NCBI GenBank assembly: GCA_963781665.1
Contig: CAWAGA010000002.1
Location: forward strand, 2,108,001 to 2,172,000
Direction: 5' to 3'
Length of the DNA: 64,000 nt
Origin: JAJYIW01 sp963781665
Lineage (GTDB): Bacteria; Chloroflexota; Anaerolineae; Anaerolineales; Anaerolineaceae
Position 1 is the stretch's first letter; each line of letters starts with the position of its first letter. Below the pieces are notes generated by a model. That model was given only the letters and a program-made list of their open reading frames with translations. It had not been told where the DNA came from and did not search any database. Below, in pieces: positions 55,060 through 63,801 of this stretch. A program made the position numbers and the translations under genes.

Positions 55060-56130
55060 ATGCAAATTCACATCGTTGGAGGTTTTCTGGGGAGCGGTAA
55101 GACGACTGCCATCATCGCGGCCAGCCGTGCATTGATGGCAGCCGGTAAGAAAGTTGGGATTATTACCAACGACCAGGGTAAGTACCTGGTGGATAGCTCG
55201 TTTATCCGCCAGGCCAACCTGCCGGGGGTGGAGGTCACCGGCGGCTGCTTCTGCTGCAATTACGACAACCTGGACCAACGCCTCGACCAGCTTATCGTTG
55301 CCGAACACCCGGACATCGTATTTGCCGAATCGGTAGGCTCATGCGCCGATCTGGTAGCAACAGTGATCAAGCCAATGCTGCAGCTTCGCCAGGTTTCTCA
55401 AACTCCCACCAGCTTCACGGTGTTCACCGATTGCCGCCTGCTGCGGCTTTACATGTCGGGAGAGCCAATGCCTTTCAGCGACGAGGTGAGCTATATTTTT
55501 GGCAAACAAATTGAAGAATCTCAGCTGACCGTTCTCAATAAGAGCGATTTGTTACCCCGCGACCGCCAGGTGATGCTCCTCGAACGTTTTCACGAAAAAT
55601 ACCCCGATAAGACCGCGCTGCTACAATGTTCGCTGGCGGATTTAAGCATCAGTGATTGGCTCGAACATATCAGCTCAGGAAATGCCCGCTTACCCGAGGC
55701 ATCGCTCGATATTGATTACCAACGTTACGGCGCCGGTGAAGCCAGGCTTGCCTGGGTGGACGTGGAGTATTTTATGACCATCCCTGGCGGCGCTGGTCGT
55801 CAGGCCGCTCAGGATATCGTCGAGTCGGTTTTTTCCCGCCTCGATGCGGCAAGAGTCCCGGTCGGCCACGTCAAATTCTACTTCGATGATGGCTTAACCC
55901 CATGTAAAATCAGTCTAACATCCCTGCAGCAGGTAAACTGGCAAGATGCAATTACAGCATTAGAAGGAACAAAAATCCGCTTACTGGTCAATGCCCGGGC
56001 GGAGATGAAGGCCGAAAATCTGCGAAATTTGCTTGAAGAAGCCATCGGTTCAACTGGCTGGCAGCTGCAGCCGGGGGTTAGCGATGCCTTTCATCCTCGC
56101 CAGCCAAAACCGACCCATCGCATCTTTTAA
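55060..56130 (+). CDS. G3E-family (CobW/COG0523-like) GTPase
   Basis: This 356-residue P-loop GTPase has Walker A GGFLGSGKTT, the metal-binding GGCFCC (CxCC) motif, switch-type ESVGSCADLV and base motif LNKSDLL. The C-terminal half (~210-356) is a metallochaperone-like domain. Members insert or deliver metals (Zn, Co, Ni, Fe) to enzymes, including cobalamin-related ones. It starts 61 bases after the UroD-thioredoxin gene, same strand, so it may load metal into that protein. Confidence 0.85.
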   Translation: MQIHIVGGFLGSGKTTAIIAASRALMAAGKKVGIITNDQGKYLVDSSFIRQANLPGVEVTGGCFCCNYDNLDQRLDQLIVAEHPDIVFAESVGSCADLVATVIKPMLQLRQVSQTPTSFTVFTDCRLLRLYMSGEPMPFSDEVSYIFGKQIEESQLTVLNKSDLLPRDRQVMLLERFHEKYPDKTALLQCSLADLSISDWLEHISSGNARLPEASLDIDYQRYGAGEARLAWVDVEYFMTIPGGAGRQAAQDIVESVFSRLDAARVPVGHVKFYFDDGLTPCKISLTSLQQVNWQDAITALEGTKIRLLVNARAEMKAENLRNLLEEAIGSTGWQLQPGVSDAFHPRQPKPTHRIF

Positions 56131-56196
56131 TTTAGAATACCTGAACGGAATTTGGTTGGGGACGTCGAACTCAATTGTGTCCGAAGCACCCAAATA

Positions 56197-57060
56197 TCAT
56201 TTTTTACGCGCCAGTATTGAAAAGGTCAGGGGAATTTTGCCCCTCAGGTCATCCCTGAGGTTTGGTAAGTTATTCCAGTATGGCTCCGGGTGTTCTCCCA
56301 GGTATTCGATGGTCAATCCATTATGGATGAGTGCGTTGGTGATGTCCATCAATGTCCAGCTTTTCTCATACTTGACTGCCTGTTTTTCAAGGGGGATGCC
56401 CAAGGAATCGCCGATGTAGGTGCTGGGCCAGCCAACTGATTCTTCAATATCTCCAAAATAACTGACTCCTCGAAACATATAAGTATCAGTATCAAATTCC
56501 AAAAGGCTCATGATCGGGTGATCGTCCAGCACGTGATAGACCCCTCCCGGTTTGAGCAGTCGAGCCACAACCCGGGCGTAAGCCTCAATGTTGTGCAGCC
56601 AGCACAAAGCGCCGCGCCCGGTATAGACCAGGTCGGCCCATCCATCCAACTCGTGAGGGGCGGCGAGCACGTCACTGCGAATCCACCTGGCCCTGGCTGG
56701 AATGCCTGATTCTTCCAATGCGGCGGTAGTCTTCCGCGCATTGTCGATGTGCACGTCAGAAATGTCTATTCCAACGACCTGCTCCACCCCTTCGTTTAGC
56801 AGCGAGAGGGTGTCTCTCCCCGAGGCGCACTGCAGGTGGATGGCCGTCTTGCACCAGGATCTCAGGTCGCCCAGGTTGCGTCGTTCGACCGGGTGCAGGT
56901 TCGATTTCCCTGCGGCAATAAAGGCCATCGTACCGGCGATTTCTGCCGTGTAATGGACGGCTCCTTCATTCCAGGCTTTCCGGTTGGCTTCGTGCCTGCT
57001 CCGCACTTCCAGATTCGGAAGGAAAATCTTCTTTAGAATTTGTGGGTGACCTGGGATCAT
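56197..57060 (-). CDS. SAM-dependent methyltransferase
   Basis: This 287-residue class I methyltransferase has motif I in a variant form, AIHLQCASGRDTLSLL (~93-108), the acidic strand VVGIDISDVHI, and LLKPGGVYHVLDDHP. The N-terminal RNRKAWNEGAVHY-like block is typical of a subset of stand-alone methyltransferases. ATG 57060 overlaps the stop of the PHP gene (ATGA), so it is the last gene of the minus-strand operon. Substrate unknown. Confidence 0.82.
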   Translation of the reverse strand: MIPGHPQILKKIFLPNLEVRSRHEANRKAWNEGAVHYTAEIAGTMAFIAAGKSNLHPVERRNLGDLRSWCKTAIHLQCASGRDTLSLLNEGVEQVVGIDISDVHIDNARKTTAALEESGIPARARWIRSDVLAAPHELDGWADLVYTGRGALCWLHNIEAYARVVARLLKPGGVYHVLDDHPIMSLLEFDTDTYMFRGVSYFGDIEESVGWPSTYIGDSLGIPLEKQAVKYEKSWTLMDITNALIHNGLTIEYLGEHPEPYWNNLPNLRDDLRGKIPLTFSILARKK

Positions 57061-58379
57061 TCATTATCAAAGTAAATGGGGTTCGAAATTAAGGCTGGCA
57101 GCAGCGGTAAACCGGGTAAAAATCCTCTCAAGACCTCAACCCGTGCGAATCCGGGAGCTTCCATTACAAATGTCCCGGCGAAATTGCCGGCAGACGGCGC
57201 TTGCAAGACCGGCGCGGCTCCTTGCCCGGTCACCACCCTGACAACGTCTCCGGGCAGCAGACCTTCGACTTTGAAGTGAAGCTCTTTGACCAGCGACCAG
57301 GGAACGCTGTCCCCGAGTATCGACTTGGCGGCGGTCAGCTCCAGAGTAGGGCCGTTAGGGGCAAAAGAGATAAAGGAGTGTCCCTGTTTGAGCGCCGCCA
57401 GGATGTCGCTGGGGTTATTGGATAAGGCGTATACACACGTAGTCGGCCCTCCCAAAAAGATGAAAGGTGTATCCCGGTGGTAATCGCTGCCCCCGCAGGC
57501 AGGTACCTTTTTACCGGAAGCCAGCAGGCTGTGCCACAACCCGACTGCTTTTAGATTTGATTCGCGCATTGGCCCGTTCCAAATTTCCAGGCAGTCGAAG
57601 GGCAGGCTGGTCAGGTCAAATTTGAACTCGCAGCCCTCCTCGAAAGGGTGGTCGACAGAGATGAGCGCTCCACGATTGCGTGCGGATTGAAAGCGTAATT
57701 GGGCTTCAGCCGGGGTGTTGCTTGCGAAAGGAAGGTCGTAAGGTCGTTCGACCCCCAGGAAGCTGGCGTGTCCCTGGTAATGGGTCCATTCAACGCCCGG
57801 AATCAGGGTTACGCCATCTATTTGCGGCAGTGCATCTCGGGAAACCATCTGATTGTGATCGGTAATGGCCAGGAAATCAAGGCCATGGCGCCTGGCTCGC
57901 CAGCCAAGCTCTGTGGCTGTGAGAACGCCATCTGAGGCTACCGTGTGGGTATGCAGGTCGCCTTTGAGCAGGCGCAGGTGCTTGCCGGTAAATGTAAGCT
58001 CATAGGTAACCATTACGCCTTCTGGCGCTATCTTATAAGCTCCCACCAGGATTCGCCATTCCCCCGGGATCAATTGGCAAGGACGATAACCAGGGGTGGC
58101 CCGGGTTTCATCGATATAGATTTCGTTTTTGTCGGAACCGGAAGCGCCAATTTCAACCTCACCTGGGGCGATCAAACCCAGGTCGACGATATTGATCTCC
58201 TGCCTGGCGGTGAAAGCACCTCCAGGTGATTGGGTTTTGTTTTCCTGATAGCGCTCGTAGCGATAGGCCAGGCTGAATGCGGACGTATCGGGTGGCATGT
58301 TGAACGGAATTGTAAAATAGCTGCCCTGTCGGGAAGGGTCGATAAGGAAATTTATGGTTGTCGTCTCAGGCATGGTCAT
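57057..58379 (-). CDS. PHP-domain metallohydrolase (CehA/McbA type)
   Basis: This 440-residue protein has an N-terminal ~135-residue beta domain, then the PHP fold: KGDLHTHTVASDGVLTATELG (metal HxH), FLAITDHNQM (His), IPGVEWTH (Glu), HPFEEGCEF and GGSDYHRDTPFIFLGGP (Asp-x-His). The C-terminus is another beta domain. CehA/McbA enzymes hydrolyse carbamate pesticides, and others are phosphoesterases; natural substrates are often unknown. It follows the MFS gene after nine bases, suggesting the substrate is imported. Confidence 0.87.
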   Translation of the reverse strand: MTMPETTTINFLIDPSRQGSYFTIPFNMPPDTSAFSLAYRYERYQENKTQSPGGAFTARQEINIVDLGLIAPGEVEIGASGSDKNEIYIDETRATPGYRPCQLIPGEWRILVGAYKIAPEGVMVTYELTFTGKHLRLLKGDLHTHTVASDGVLTATELGWRARRHGLDFLAITDHNQMVSRDALPQIDGVTLIPGVEWTHYQGHASFLGVERPYDLPFASNTPAEAQLRFQSARNRGALISVDHPFEEGCEFKFDLTSLPFDCLEIWNGPMRESNLKAVGLWHSLLASGKKVPACGGSDYHRDTPFIFLGGPTTCVYALSNNPSDILAALKQGHSFISFAPNGPTLELTAAKSILGDSVPWSLVKELHFKVEGLLPGDVVRVVTGQGAAPVLQAPSAGNFAGTFVMEAPGFARVEVLRGFLPGLPLLPALISNPIYFDNE

Positions 58380-58388
58380 ATCTTTTTT

Positions 58389-59687
58389 CTAAGGTGCTTT
58401 GTAGGGGACTGCTGCCTTGGGGGCAGGGGCAAAATCGATGAAGAACGAGAAGCCGAAGCTGATGACCATCAGGATCATTGGGAAGAGCGCCAGCAAGAAA
58501 CGGGCTGCATTTTGGGGCTCAGGTCCGGGGTTCAAGCCGCTCTCGAAGCCAAAGATAACGAAAACCAGGTAAAATGCTGCGCTGGTAAACAGGCCATTGA
58601 GCCGGTTCATAAATCCCATGGCATTCGAGATAATGCCTTCTCGCCGTAAGTTGTTCTTGCGAGTGTCCTCGTCCATGATCTTGGCGCCGATTAAATCCAT
58701 GGTGGTGATCACGCCGGCAAAACCAAACCCAACCAAAGCGCTGCTTGCCAGGGCAGTTGACAATGAATTGGCAAAGTAAAGCGGAATAAACGCGATGGCC
58801 AGGATCGCCAGTGCTCCTCGCCAGACGGGCATCAGCGAATACCTGCGGACCAGCCTGGCCCAGATCGTAACGCAGCCGATAGCGATCAATAAGACGGCCG
58901 CAAACAGGTAGGTCGATTGGCTCTCAGAAAGCTTGAGGGTGTATTTGACGTAGAAGGTCATGGTCGCCAGAACCAACGACATGGCAGCGCTGTAGAAAGC
59001 ATTGGCGAAACCCGCCACCCAGAATTTGCGGTTGGTGACCAGAAATTTGATACTGTTCCAAAGCTCAGGTTTCTTCTCGTGTTCCTCTACCTTGGTCTCC
59101 TTGCTGGTAAAGGCCATGTACAAAATCACCGATCCGCCCAGAACGCCATAAACGATGGACGTCAGGCTGTAGCCGATTGCATGGGTCACGACTGGCGTCA
59201 GGGCGATACTGATGATCATGGCTACCAGCTGGAAAGCCTGGCGTAAGGCATTGGTGGTTGCCCGTTTGGTGTCGTCGCGGAACAACTCGGGGAATAGGGC
59301 TCCATAGTTGGCGTTGATGACCGAATCCAGGGTTCCGGTAAGGATATAGAATAAAGCGCAGTAGACAAAGACAGAACTATTGCTGGTAAACGCCGGAGGG
59401 CTGTAAAACGCGATGAAACCCAGGATCAAGAGCGGCGTGCCGATGACCAGCCAGGGACGCCGGCGGCCCCAGCGCGTGCGGGTACGGTCTGACAAGAAGC
59501 CGTAAATCGGATTGTCGAGGGCATCGATGAAGGCGTAGATGAAGAGCATCAATGACAATTGCACCGTTGTCAGTCCCAGAGAGTCTACGTAGAAAATGGC
59601 TGCGTAGGTCTTTAACATATTGATCGGGATCGACGTGCCAAACATCCCAACGGCGTAATTAAAGGATTTGAGTTTGGACTCGGACAT
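58389..59687 (-). CDS. Major facilitator (GPH cation-symporter family) transporter
   Basis: This 432-residue 12-helix transporter resembles the glycoside-pentoside-hexuronide:cation symporters. DNPIYGFLSDRTRTRWGRRRPWLVIG is the GPH loop 2-3 signature, and FAGVITTMDLIGAKIMDEDTRKNN the loop between helices 10-11. ATG 59687 follows GAAGGAGG on the minus strand; an extension to 59879 is out of pattern. It heads a three-gene minus-strand operon with the PHP hydrolase and methyltransferase. The substrate could be a glycoside or an aromatic compound. Confidence 0.87.
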   Translation of the reverse strand: MSESKLKSFNYAVGMFGTSIPINMLKTYAAIFYVDSLGLTTVQLSLMLFIYAFIDALDNPIYGFLSDRTRTRWGRRRPWLVIGTPLLILGFIAFYSPPAFTSNSSVFVYCALFYILTGTLDSVINANYGALFPELFRDDTKRATTNALRQAFQLVAMIISIALTPVVTHAIGYSLTSIVYGVLGGSVILYMAFTSKETKVEEHEKKPELWNSIKFLVTNRKFWVAGFANAFYSAAMSLVLATMTFYVKYTLKLSESQSTYLFAAVLLIAIGCVTIWARLVRRYSLMPVWRGALAILAIAFIPLYFANSLSTALASSALVGFGFAGVITTMDLIGAKIMDEDTRKNNLRREGIISNAMGFMNRLNGLFTSAAFYLVFVIFGFESGLNPGPEPQNAARFLLALFPMILMVISFGFSFFIDFAPAPKAAVPYKAP

Positions 59688-59896
59688 GGAAGCGTAACCT
59701 CCTTCGATAGCTAGATAATCTGATTCGGGTTCTTCGAAAAAAGAACTGGGATTTCTTAATAATACTATTATCTTCGTTTTTGATCGAGATGATAGCGAAT
59801 TGAATGACCTTTTTACCTCGATCCAGAATCTTAGCAGGTATAATTCAATACCATCAGATCCACGCCTATATAATTTCATTCAGGAGGGTTTCTTAT

Positions 59897-60718
59897 ATGG
59901 CGAATTACGGCATTGCTTTGCCCTACGTCTCTGCCCCGGTGGTCGTCAGCTTAGCCCACCAGGCGGAGGAGGCCGGCTGGGACGGGATTTTCCTGGGCGA
60001 TGCGATTTACTGCTACGACCCGATGATATCCCTGGCGGCAGCCGCGATGGTTACCCGGCGCATTCGCCTGGGCACGATGGTTATTCCTGTACCGCTGCGC
60101 CGCCCGTGGAAAATCGCCAGCGAAGCAGTTAACCTGGACCACCTCTCAGAAGGACGGGCAATCCTGGGCCTTGGAACAGGTGCGGTCTGGATGGGCTGGC
60201 AAGATTTCCCCGACGCGGTAACGGATATTCGCCAGCGGGCAGAGATGCTAGACGAAAGCATCGACCTCTTGACGAAATTATTCCTGCGCGAGCCGTTTGA
60301 ATTCGAAGGTAAGCATTTCCATGTTAAGATACCTGATGTGCGTCATTACCCGCCCAGGCTGGTCCAACAGCCGCGCATCCCCTTGTGGTGTGTTGGAGCC
60401 TGGCCGCGCTTGAAGTCGATGAAGCGCGTTTTGAAATGTGATGGTCTGTTGTGTTTGAAGATGGAAGCTGACGGCAAGTTTGCTGATGTCCAGCCGGAGG
60501 ATATTCGCCAGATGAAAGCGTACGTCGCCGCCAACCGGACCCTCGAGACGCCTTTTGATATCGTCGTCGAAGGCCAGACCGCTGGCCTGGAAGAGGGAGA
60601 GGCCCGTGAGAAAGTCTCTCATTGGACTGAGGCCGGCGCTACCTGGTGGATCGAAGCCATGTGGGATAAGACCGAAGAGCAGGCCAGCGGTCGGATCCAA
60701 CAGGGGCCGCCGTCTTGA
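59897..60718 (+). CDS. LLM-class flavin/F420-dependent oxidoreductase
   Basis: This 273-residue luciferase-like monooxygenase has YGIALPYVSAPVVVSLAHQAEEAGWDGIFLGD at the N-terminus, VTRRIRLGTMVIPVPLRRP and SEGRAILGLGTGAVW, the classic barrel motifs of the LLM class. Whether it uses FMN or F420 cannot be told. ATG 59897 follows CAGGAGGG. It is divergent from the transporter operon with a ~210-base spacer, so shared regulation is possible. The 300 bases downstream (60719-61024) show no gene. Confidence 0.86.
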   Translation: MANYGIALPYVSAPVVVSLAHQAEEAGWDGIFLGDAIYCYDPMISLAAAAMVTRRIRLGTMVIPVPLRRPWKIASEAVNLDHLSEGRAILGLGTGAVWMGWQDFPDAVTDIRQRAEMLDESIDLLTKLFLREPFEFEGKHFHVKIPDVRHYPPRLVQQPRIPLWCVGAWPRLKSMKRVLKCDGLLCLKMEADGKFADVQPEDIRQMKAYVAANRTLETPFDIVVEGQTAGLEEGEAREKVSHWTEAGATWWIEAMWDKTEEQASGRIQQGPPS

Positions 60719-61024
60719 GCGATCGATCGGAAATTTGATCTGATCGCCTCCTTTAACCAATACCTGAAGCACAGCTAGTCTCCTTTGTTGAGCGAGCTAT
60801 CATCCATTATCCGGAAGTCCAGCTTTACAAGCGCTGAAATTAAACGCGGAAACAGGTCAGAAGTCAAACGTGCAGGTATGTTGATCGTTAGGATTGGGCA
60901 GTGAATGCTACGATAGGAGCAATCGTATGAAGAAGCTACTTGTTTACGCTATAATGGAAAAATGATGGGGAGCATTTTCCTTAGCTGGTTTCCTTATTTG
61001 AGACAACGCGGCGTGTGAGCTGAG

Positions 61025-61864
61025 ATGCCTGAACTGCCAGAACTCGAGGTGGTAACGGAGGTTCTGCAAAGGCGGGTTGTGGGACAGGTGATTACCGGCG
61101 TCCAGGTGATCCCACCCGGCGCGCCGGTGGTCGTTAGAGACCTCACAGGCCAGGGATTGACTGCCGTCTTGGTCAACCGCACGATTACGGGCGTAGCTCG
61201 TCGGGGAAAATTCCTGATATTCACGGTTCTAAACCAACTCATGGCGCCAGTTTACCTGGTCCTCAACCCCAAGCTGGCGGGACGGCTGCAGTTAGCCGGA
61301 TCAACAGACAGACACGTGAAGAAGACCTGGGTGGTTTTCACACTCGGGGATGAATCCCAGCTGCGCTATCTCGATCCAAAGCAAATGGGGCAGCTTTACC
61401 TGGTGGGCAGCCTGGACCAGGTGCCTGATTACGGGCGGATGGGGCCAGAGCCGTTGGTGATCGCGCTGGATGATTTTTACAAACGACTGAGGCGCTACCA
61501 CGGCGAGATCAAGGGTGTACTGACCCGGGGAGAGTTTGTGGCCGGGATTGGCAATGCTTATGCCGACGAGATCCTGTGGGAGGCGCGCCTGCACCCCTAC
61601 CGAAAATCCAGCCAGCTTGAAAACGATGAAATCGAGCGCCTGTACTCTGCTATGCGCGGCACTTTGCTGGCTTCCATCGAAAAGGTCCGGGCTGAGATGG
61701 GGGAGCAGATCGAGCGTGAGCCGCGCAATTTCATGGCGGTCCACATGAAAACCGGCCAGCCTTGCCCCCGCTGCGGCACGCCCATTTCAATGGTTGGCGC
61801 GAATCAGCGCATCACCAATTTTTGCCGCACATGCCAGCCGGGGGGATTGATCAGGGGGATGTGA
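61025..61864 (+). CDS. mutM: Formamidopyrimidine-DNA glycosylase
   Basis: This 279-residue base-excision enzyme removes 8-oxoguanine and cuts at AP sites. Processing of MPELPE exposes the catalytic Pro-Glu; the conserved Lys is in RRGKFLIF, and the helix-two-turn-helix segment includes GNAYADEILWEARLHP. The C-terminal zinc finger is PCPRCGTPIS...FCRTCQ. Length is normal. ATG 61025 follows GAGCTGAG. Confidence 0.93.
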   Translation: MPELPELEVVTEVLQRRVVGQVITGVQVIPPGAPVVVRDLTGQGLTAVLVNRTITGVARRGKFLIFTVLNQLMAPVYLVLNPKLAGRLQLAGSTDRHVKKTWVVFTLGDESQLRYLDPKQMGQLYLVGSLDQVPDYGRMGPEPLVIALDDFYKRLRRYHGEIKGVLTRGEFVAGIGNAYADEILWEARLHPYRKSSQLENDEIERLYSAMRGTLLASIEKVRAEMGEQIEREPRNFMAVHMKTGQPCPRCGTPISMVGANQRITNFCRTCQPGGLIRGM

Positions 61865-61963
61865 GCTGGACGTCACCACATAATGGAAGACTAGATTCAG
61901 TCGATTACTGAGCGTGGCCCTCAAATGGATGGCTTGATTCGTGCTTACGTCGTGCAGCCATAC

Positions 61964-61991
61964 TTGACTCGGATCAAAACAATTATATAAT
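61964..61991 (+). promoter_or_regulatory. Predicted promoter of the PhyH-like gene
   Basis: TTGACT (61964-61969) and TATAAT (61986-61991) are 16 bases apart, 56 bases before the start at 62048. Confidence 0.55.
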
Positions 61992-62047
61992 AAATACACC
62001 TAATTTAGTCTGATTATTAGTCTTTTGGAGAGAATAAAGGTAAAAAA

Positions 62048-62854
62048 ATGCTATCCCAGGCCCAGATCAACTTTTTCAACGAGAATGGTTACCTCCGGCT
62101 CGAACAGGTTTACTCACCTGCCGAGATCAGCCAAATGAGTGACGAGATGAATCAAGTTATGCAAACCTTTGCCAACTGGGATGCGGGTTGGCGTGGAGCA
62201 TGGCGCAAGGATTACATTGAGGATAAAGAAGAGCAAAAGTCGGTGCTGGTGTCGATTCATGAGATCCAGCATTATTCGGCCGCCTGGACGCATGCTTTGA
62301 CCAAGCCGAATTTGGCCGACGCGATCGGCGACCTGCTCGACAGCGAGTGTGTGGAGATCCATCACAGCACCCTGCACGCCAAAGCGCCTGGATCAGGAGC
62401 GCCTTTCCCGATGCACCAGGACGTGCCGTTTTACCCGCATGCCGATGGACGCTACATCGATGCCCTGGTGCACATCGACAACGCTGACGAGCAGAGCGGC
62501 AACATCAAGTTTCTGGCAGGCAGCCATAAACTGGGAAAGCTGGAGCACATCATCGTGCCGGATTCCGAACCTTACCTGCCTACCGACAAATACCGCCTGG
62601 AAGATGCAGTCTCCGTTCCAGCCAACGCCGGTGACGTGGTCGTCTTCCACCTCTATACGGTGCACGGATCGGCTGTGAACCAGAGCGGGCGCTGGCGGCG
62701 CCTGGTACGGATCGGTTTCCGCGACCCACGCAACCTCCAGGAAGGCGGCCAGGCCTTCGGACGCCCGGGGTTGATCGTGAAAGGCGTGCGGCCCAAGATA
62801 GAGGGAGTCGACGTCAATGTATACGGCAACTGGACGCCAGAAGCCGTGAAGTAG
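62048..62854 (+). CDS. Phytanoyl-CoA-dioxygenase-family (PhyH) Fe/2OG oxygenase
   Basis: This 268-residue non-haem iron oxygenase has the HxD pair in PMHQDVPFY (His123, Asp125) and the distal His in LYTVHGSAVN (His206), followed by Arg in RWRRLVRIGF that should bind 2-oxoglutarate. EVLSVHHS-like ECVEIHHST is the usual strand before the facial triad. Substrate unknown; PhyH enzymes hydroxylate lipids and small metabolites. An AAAGG SD precedes ATG 62048. Confidence 0.87.
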   Translation: MLSQAQINFFNENGYLRLEQVYSPAEISQMSDEMNQVMQTFANWDAGWRGAWRKDYIEDKEEQKSVLVSIHEIQHYSAAWTHALTKPNLADAIGDLLDSECVEIHHSTLHAKAPGSGAPFPMHQDVPFYPHADGRYIDALVHIDNADEQSGNIKFLAGSHKLGKLEHIIVPDSEPYLPTDKYRLEDAVSVPANAGDVVVFHLYTVHGSAVNQSGRWRRLVRIGFRDPRNLQEGGQAFGRPGLIVKGVRPKIEGVDVNVYGNWTPEAVK

Positions 62855-63053
62855 AAGAGGGTGTATTGAAGTAAGGAACGAGAGACGAGAACCAGAAAGT
62901 CGTCATTCATATCGCGCCACTAGCTCTGCAGGATGGGGTTTTTTGAGATTCTCTTTTTCGCCTCCCTATGCAAACCGGTCGTAGGTAGTTTGTTGGGGTC
63001 CGGGCAGACAGGCGAACCAACAGAGGATACCTGCCGATCGAAGCGGGGTGTGA

Positions 63054-63629
63054 ATGCATAAGACCAGGCTGGAAGCGTTCAGCGATGGGGTGATGGCGAT
63101 AATCATCACCATTATGGTTCTAGAATTGGTGGCGCCGGCGGGTGACAGGCTGGCGGACTTGCAGCCGCTCCTGCCGGTCTTCTTGAGTTACCTTTTAAGC
63201 TTTGTTTTCCTGGCGATCTATTGGAACAACCACCACCATCTGCTCCAGGCAATCGAATACGTCGATGGGCGGGTGCTGTGGGCCAACATGCACCTTCTGT
63301 TCTGGTTGACGCTTTTCCCTTTCGGAGCTGCCTGGATGGGGGAGAACCATTTCAGCTCGTTGCCGGTGGCACTTTACGGAACGCTGCTGCTGTTTGCTGC
63401 CATTGCTTATTACATCTTAACCCGGGTGTTAATTGCCCTACACGGTGATGAATTTACCCTGGCGACGGCTGTTGGCCGGGATTTCAAGGGGAAAATTTCG
63501 GTGGTGATTTACCTGGCAGCGATTCCGCTGGCTTTCCTGGCGGCTTGGGCGGCCTGCCTGTTTTACGTTCTGGTGGCAATCATGTGGCTCATCCCCGATC
63601 AACGGATCGAACGCAGGTTCAATTCATAA
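63054..63629 (+). CDS. TMEM175-like (DUF1211) membrane channel protein
   Basis: This 191-residue protein has ~5-6 hydrophobic helices and the signature RLEAFSDGVMAIIITIMVLEL at its N-terminus (RxxxFSDG), characteristic of TMEM175-type potassium channels. YWNNHHHLLQ and WLTLFPFGAAWMG are further family positions. GTG or ATG near 63054 (ATGCATAAG) is the start. The short spacer after it (63630-63801) holds an inverted repeat. Confidence 0.85.
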   Translation: MHKTRLEAFSDGVMAIIITIMVLELVAPAGDRLADLQPLLPVFLSYLLSFVFLAIYWNNHHHLLQAIEYVDGRVLWANMHLLFWLTLFPFGAAWMGENHFSSLPVALYGTLLLFAAIAYYILTRVLIALHGDEFTLATAVGRDFKGKISVVIYLAAIPLAFLAAWAACLFYVLVAIMWLIPDQRIERRFNS

Positions 63630-63750
63630 AATGGGAGGGAAGGAAAGGGTGGTTTGTTGGAATGGGATGGTTAAGGCACCAAACGAGTAGAATGGCTGAT
63701 GCGAGGAATTACTGAACTGGAAAAACCCACCCCTACGAGTTTTGACCTTT

Positions 63751-63786
63751 CCCCATTTGGCCTGTGGAGCGAGAAACCAAATGGGG
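63751..63786. repeat. Inverted repeat between convergent genes
   Basis: CCCCATTTGG (63751-63760) and CCAAATGGGG (63777-63786) are perfect inverted arms with a 16-base loop, lying between the convergent ends of the TMEM175-like and GH116-like genes. It could act as a bidirectional terminator, but no strong T-run follows. Confidence 0.5.
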
Positions 63787-63801
63787 GAATGAGGATGAGG
63801 G

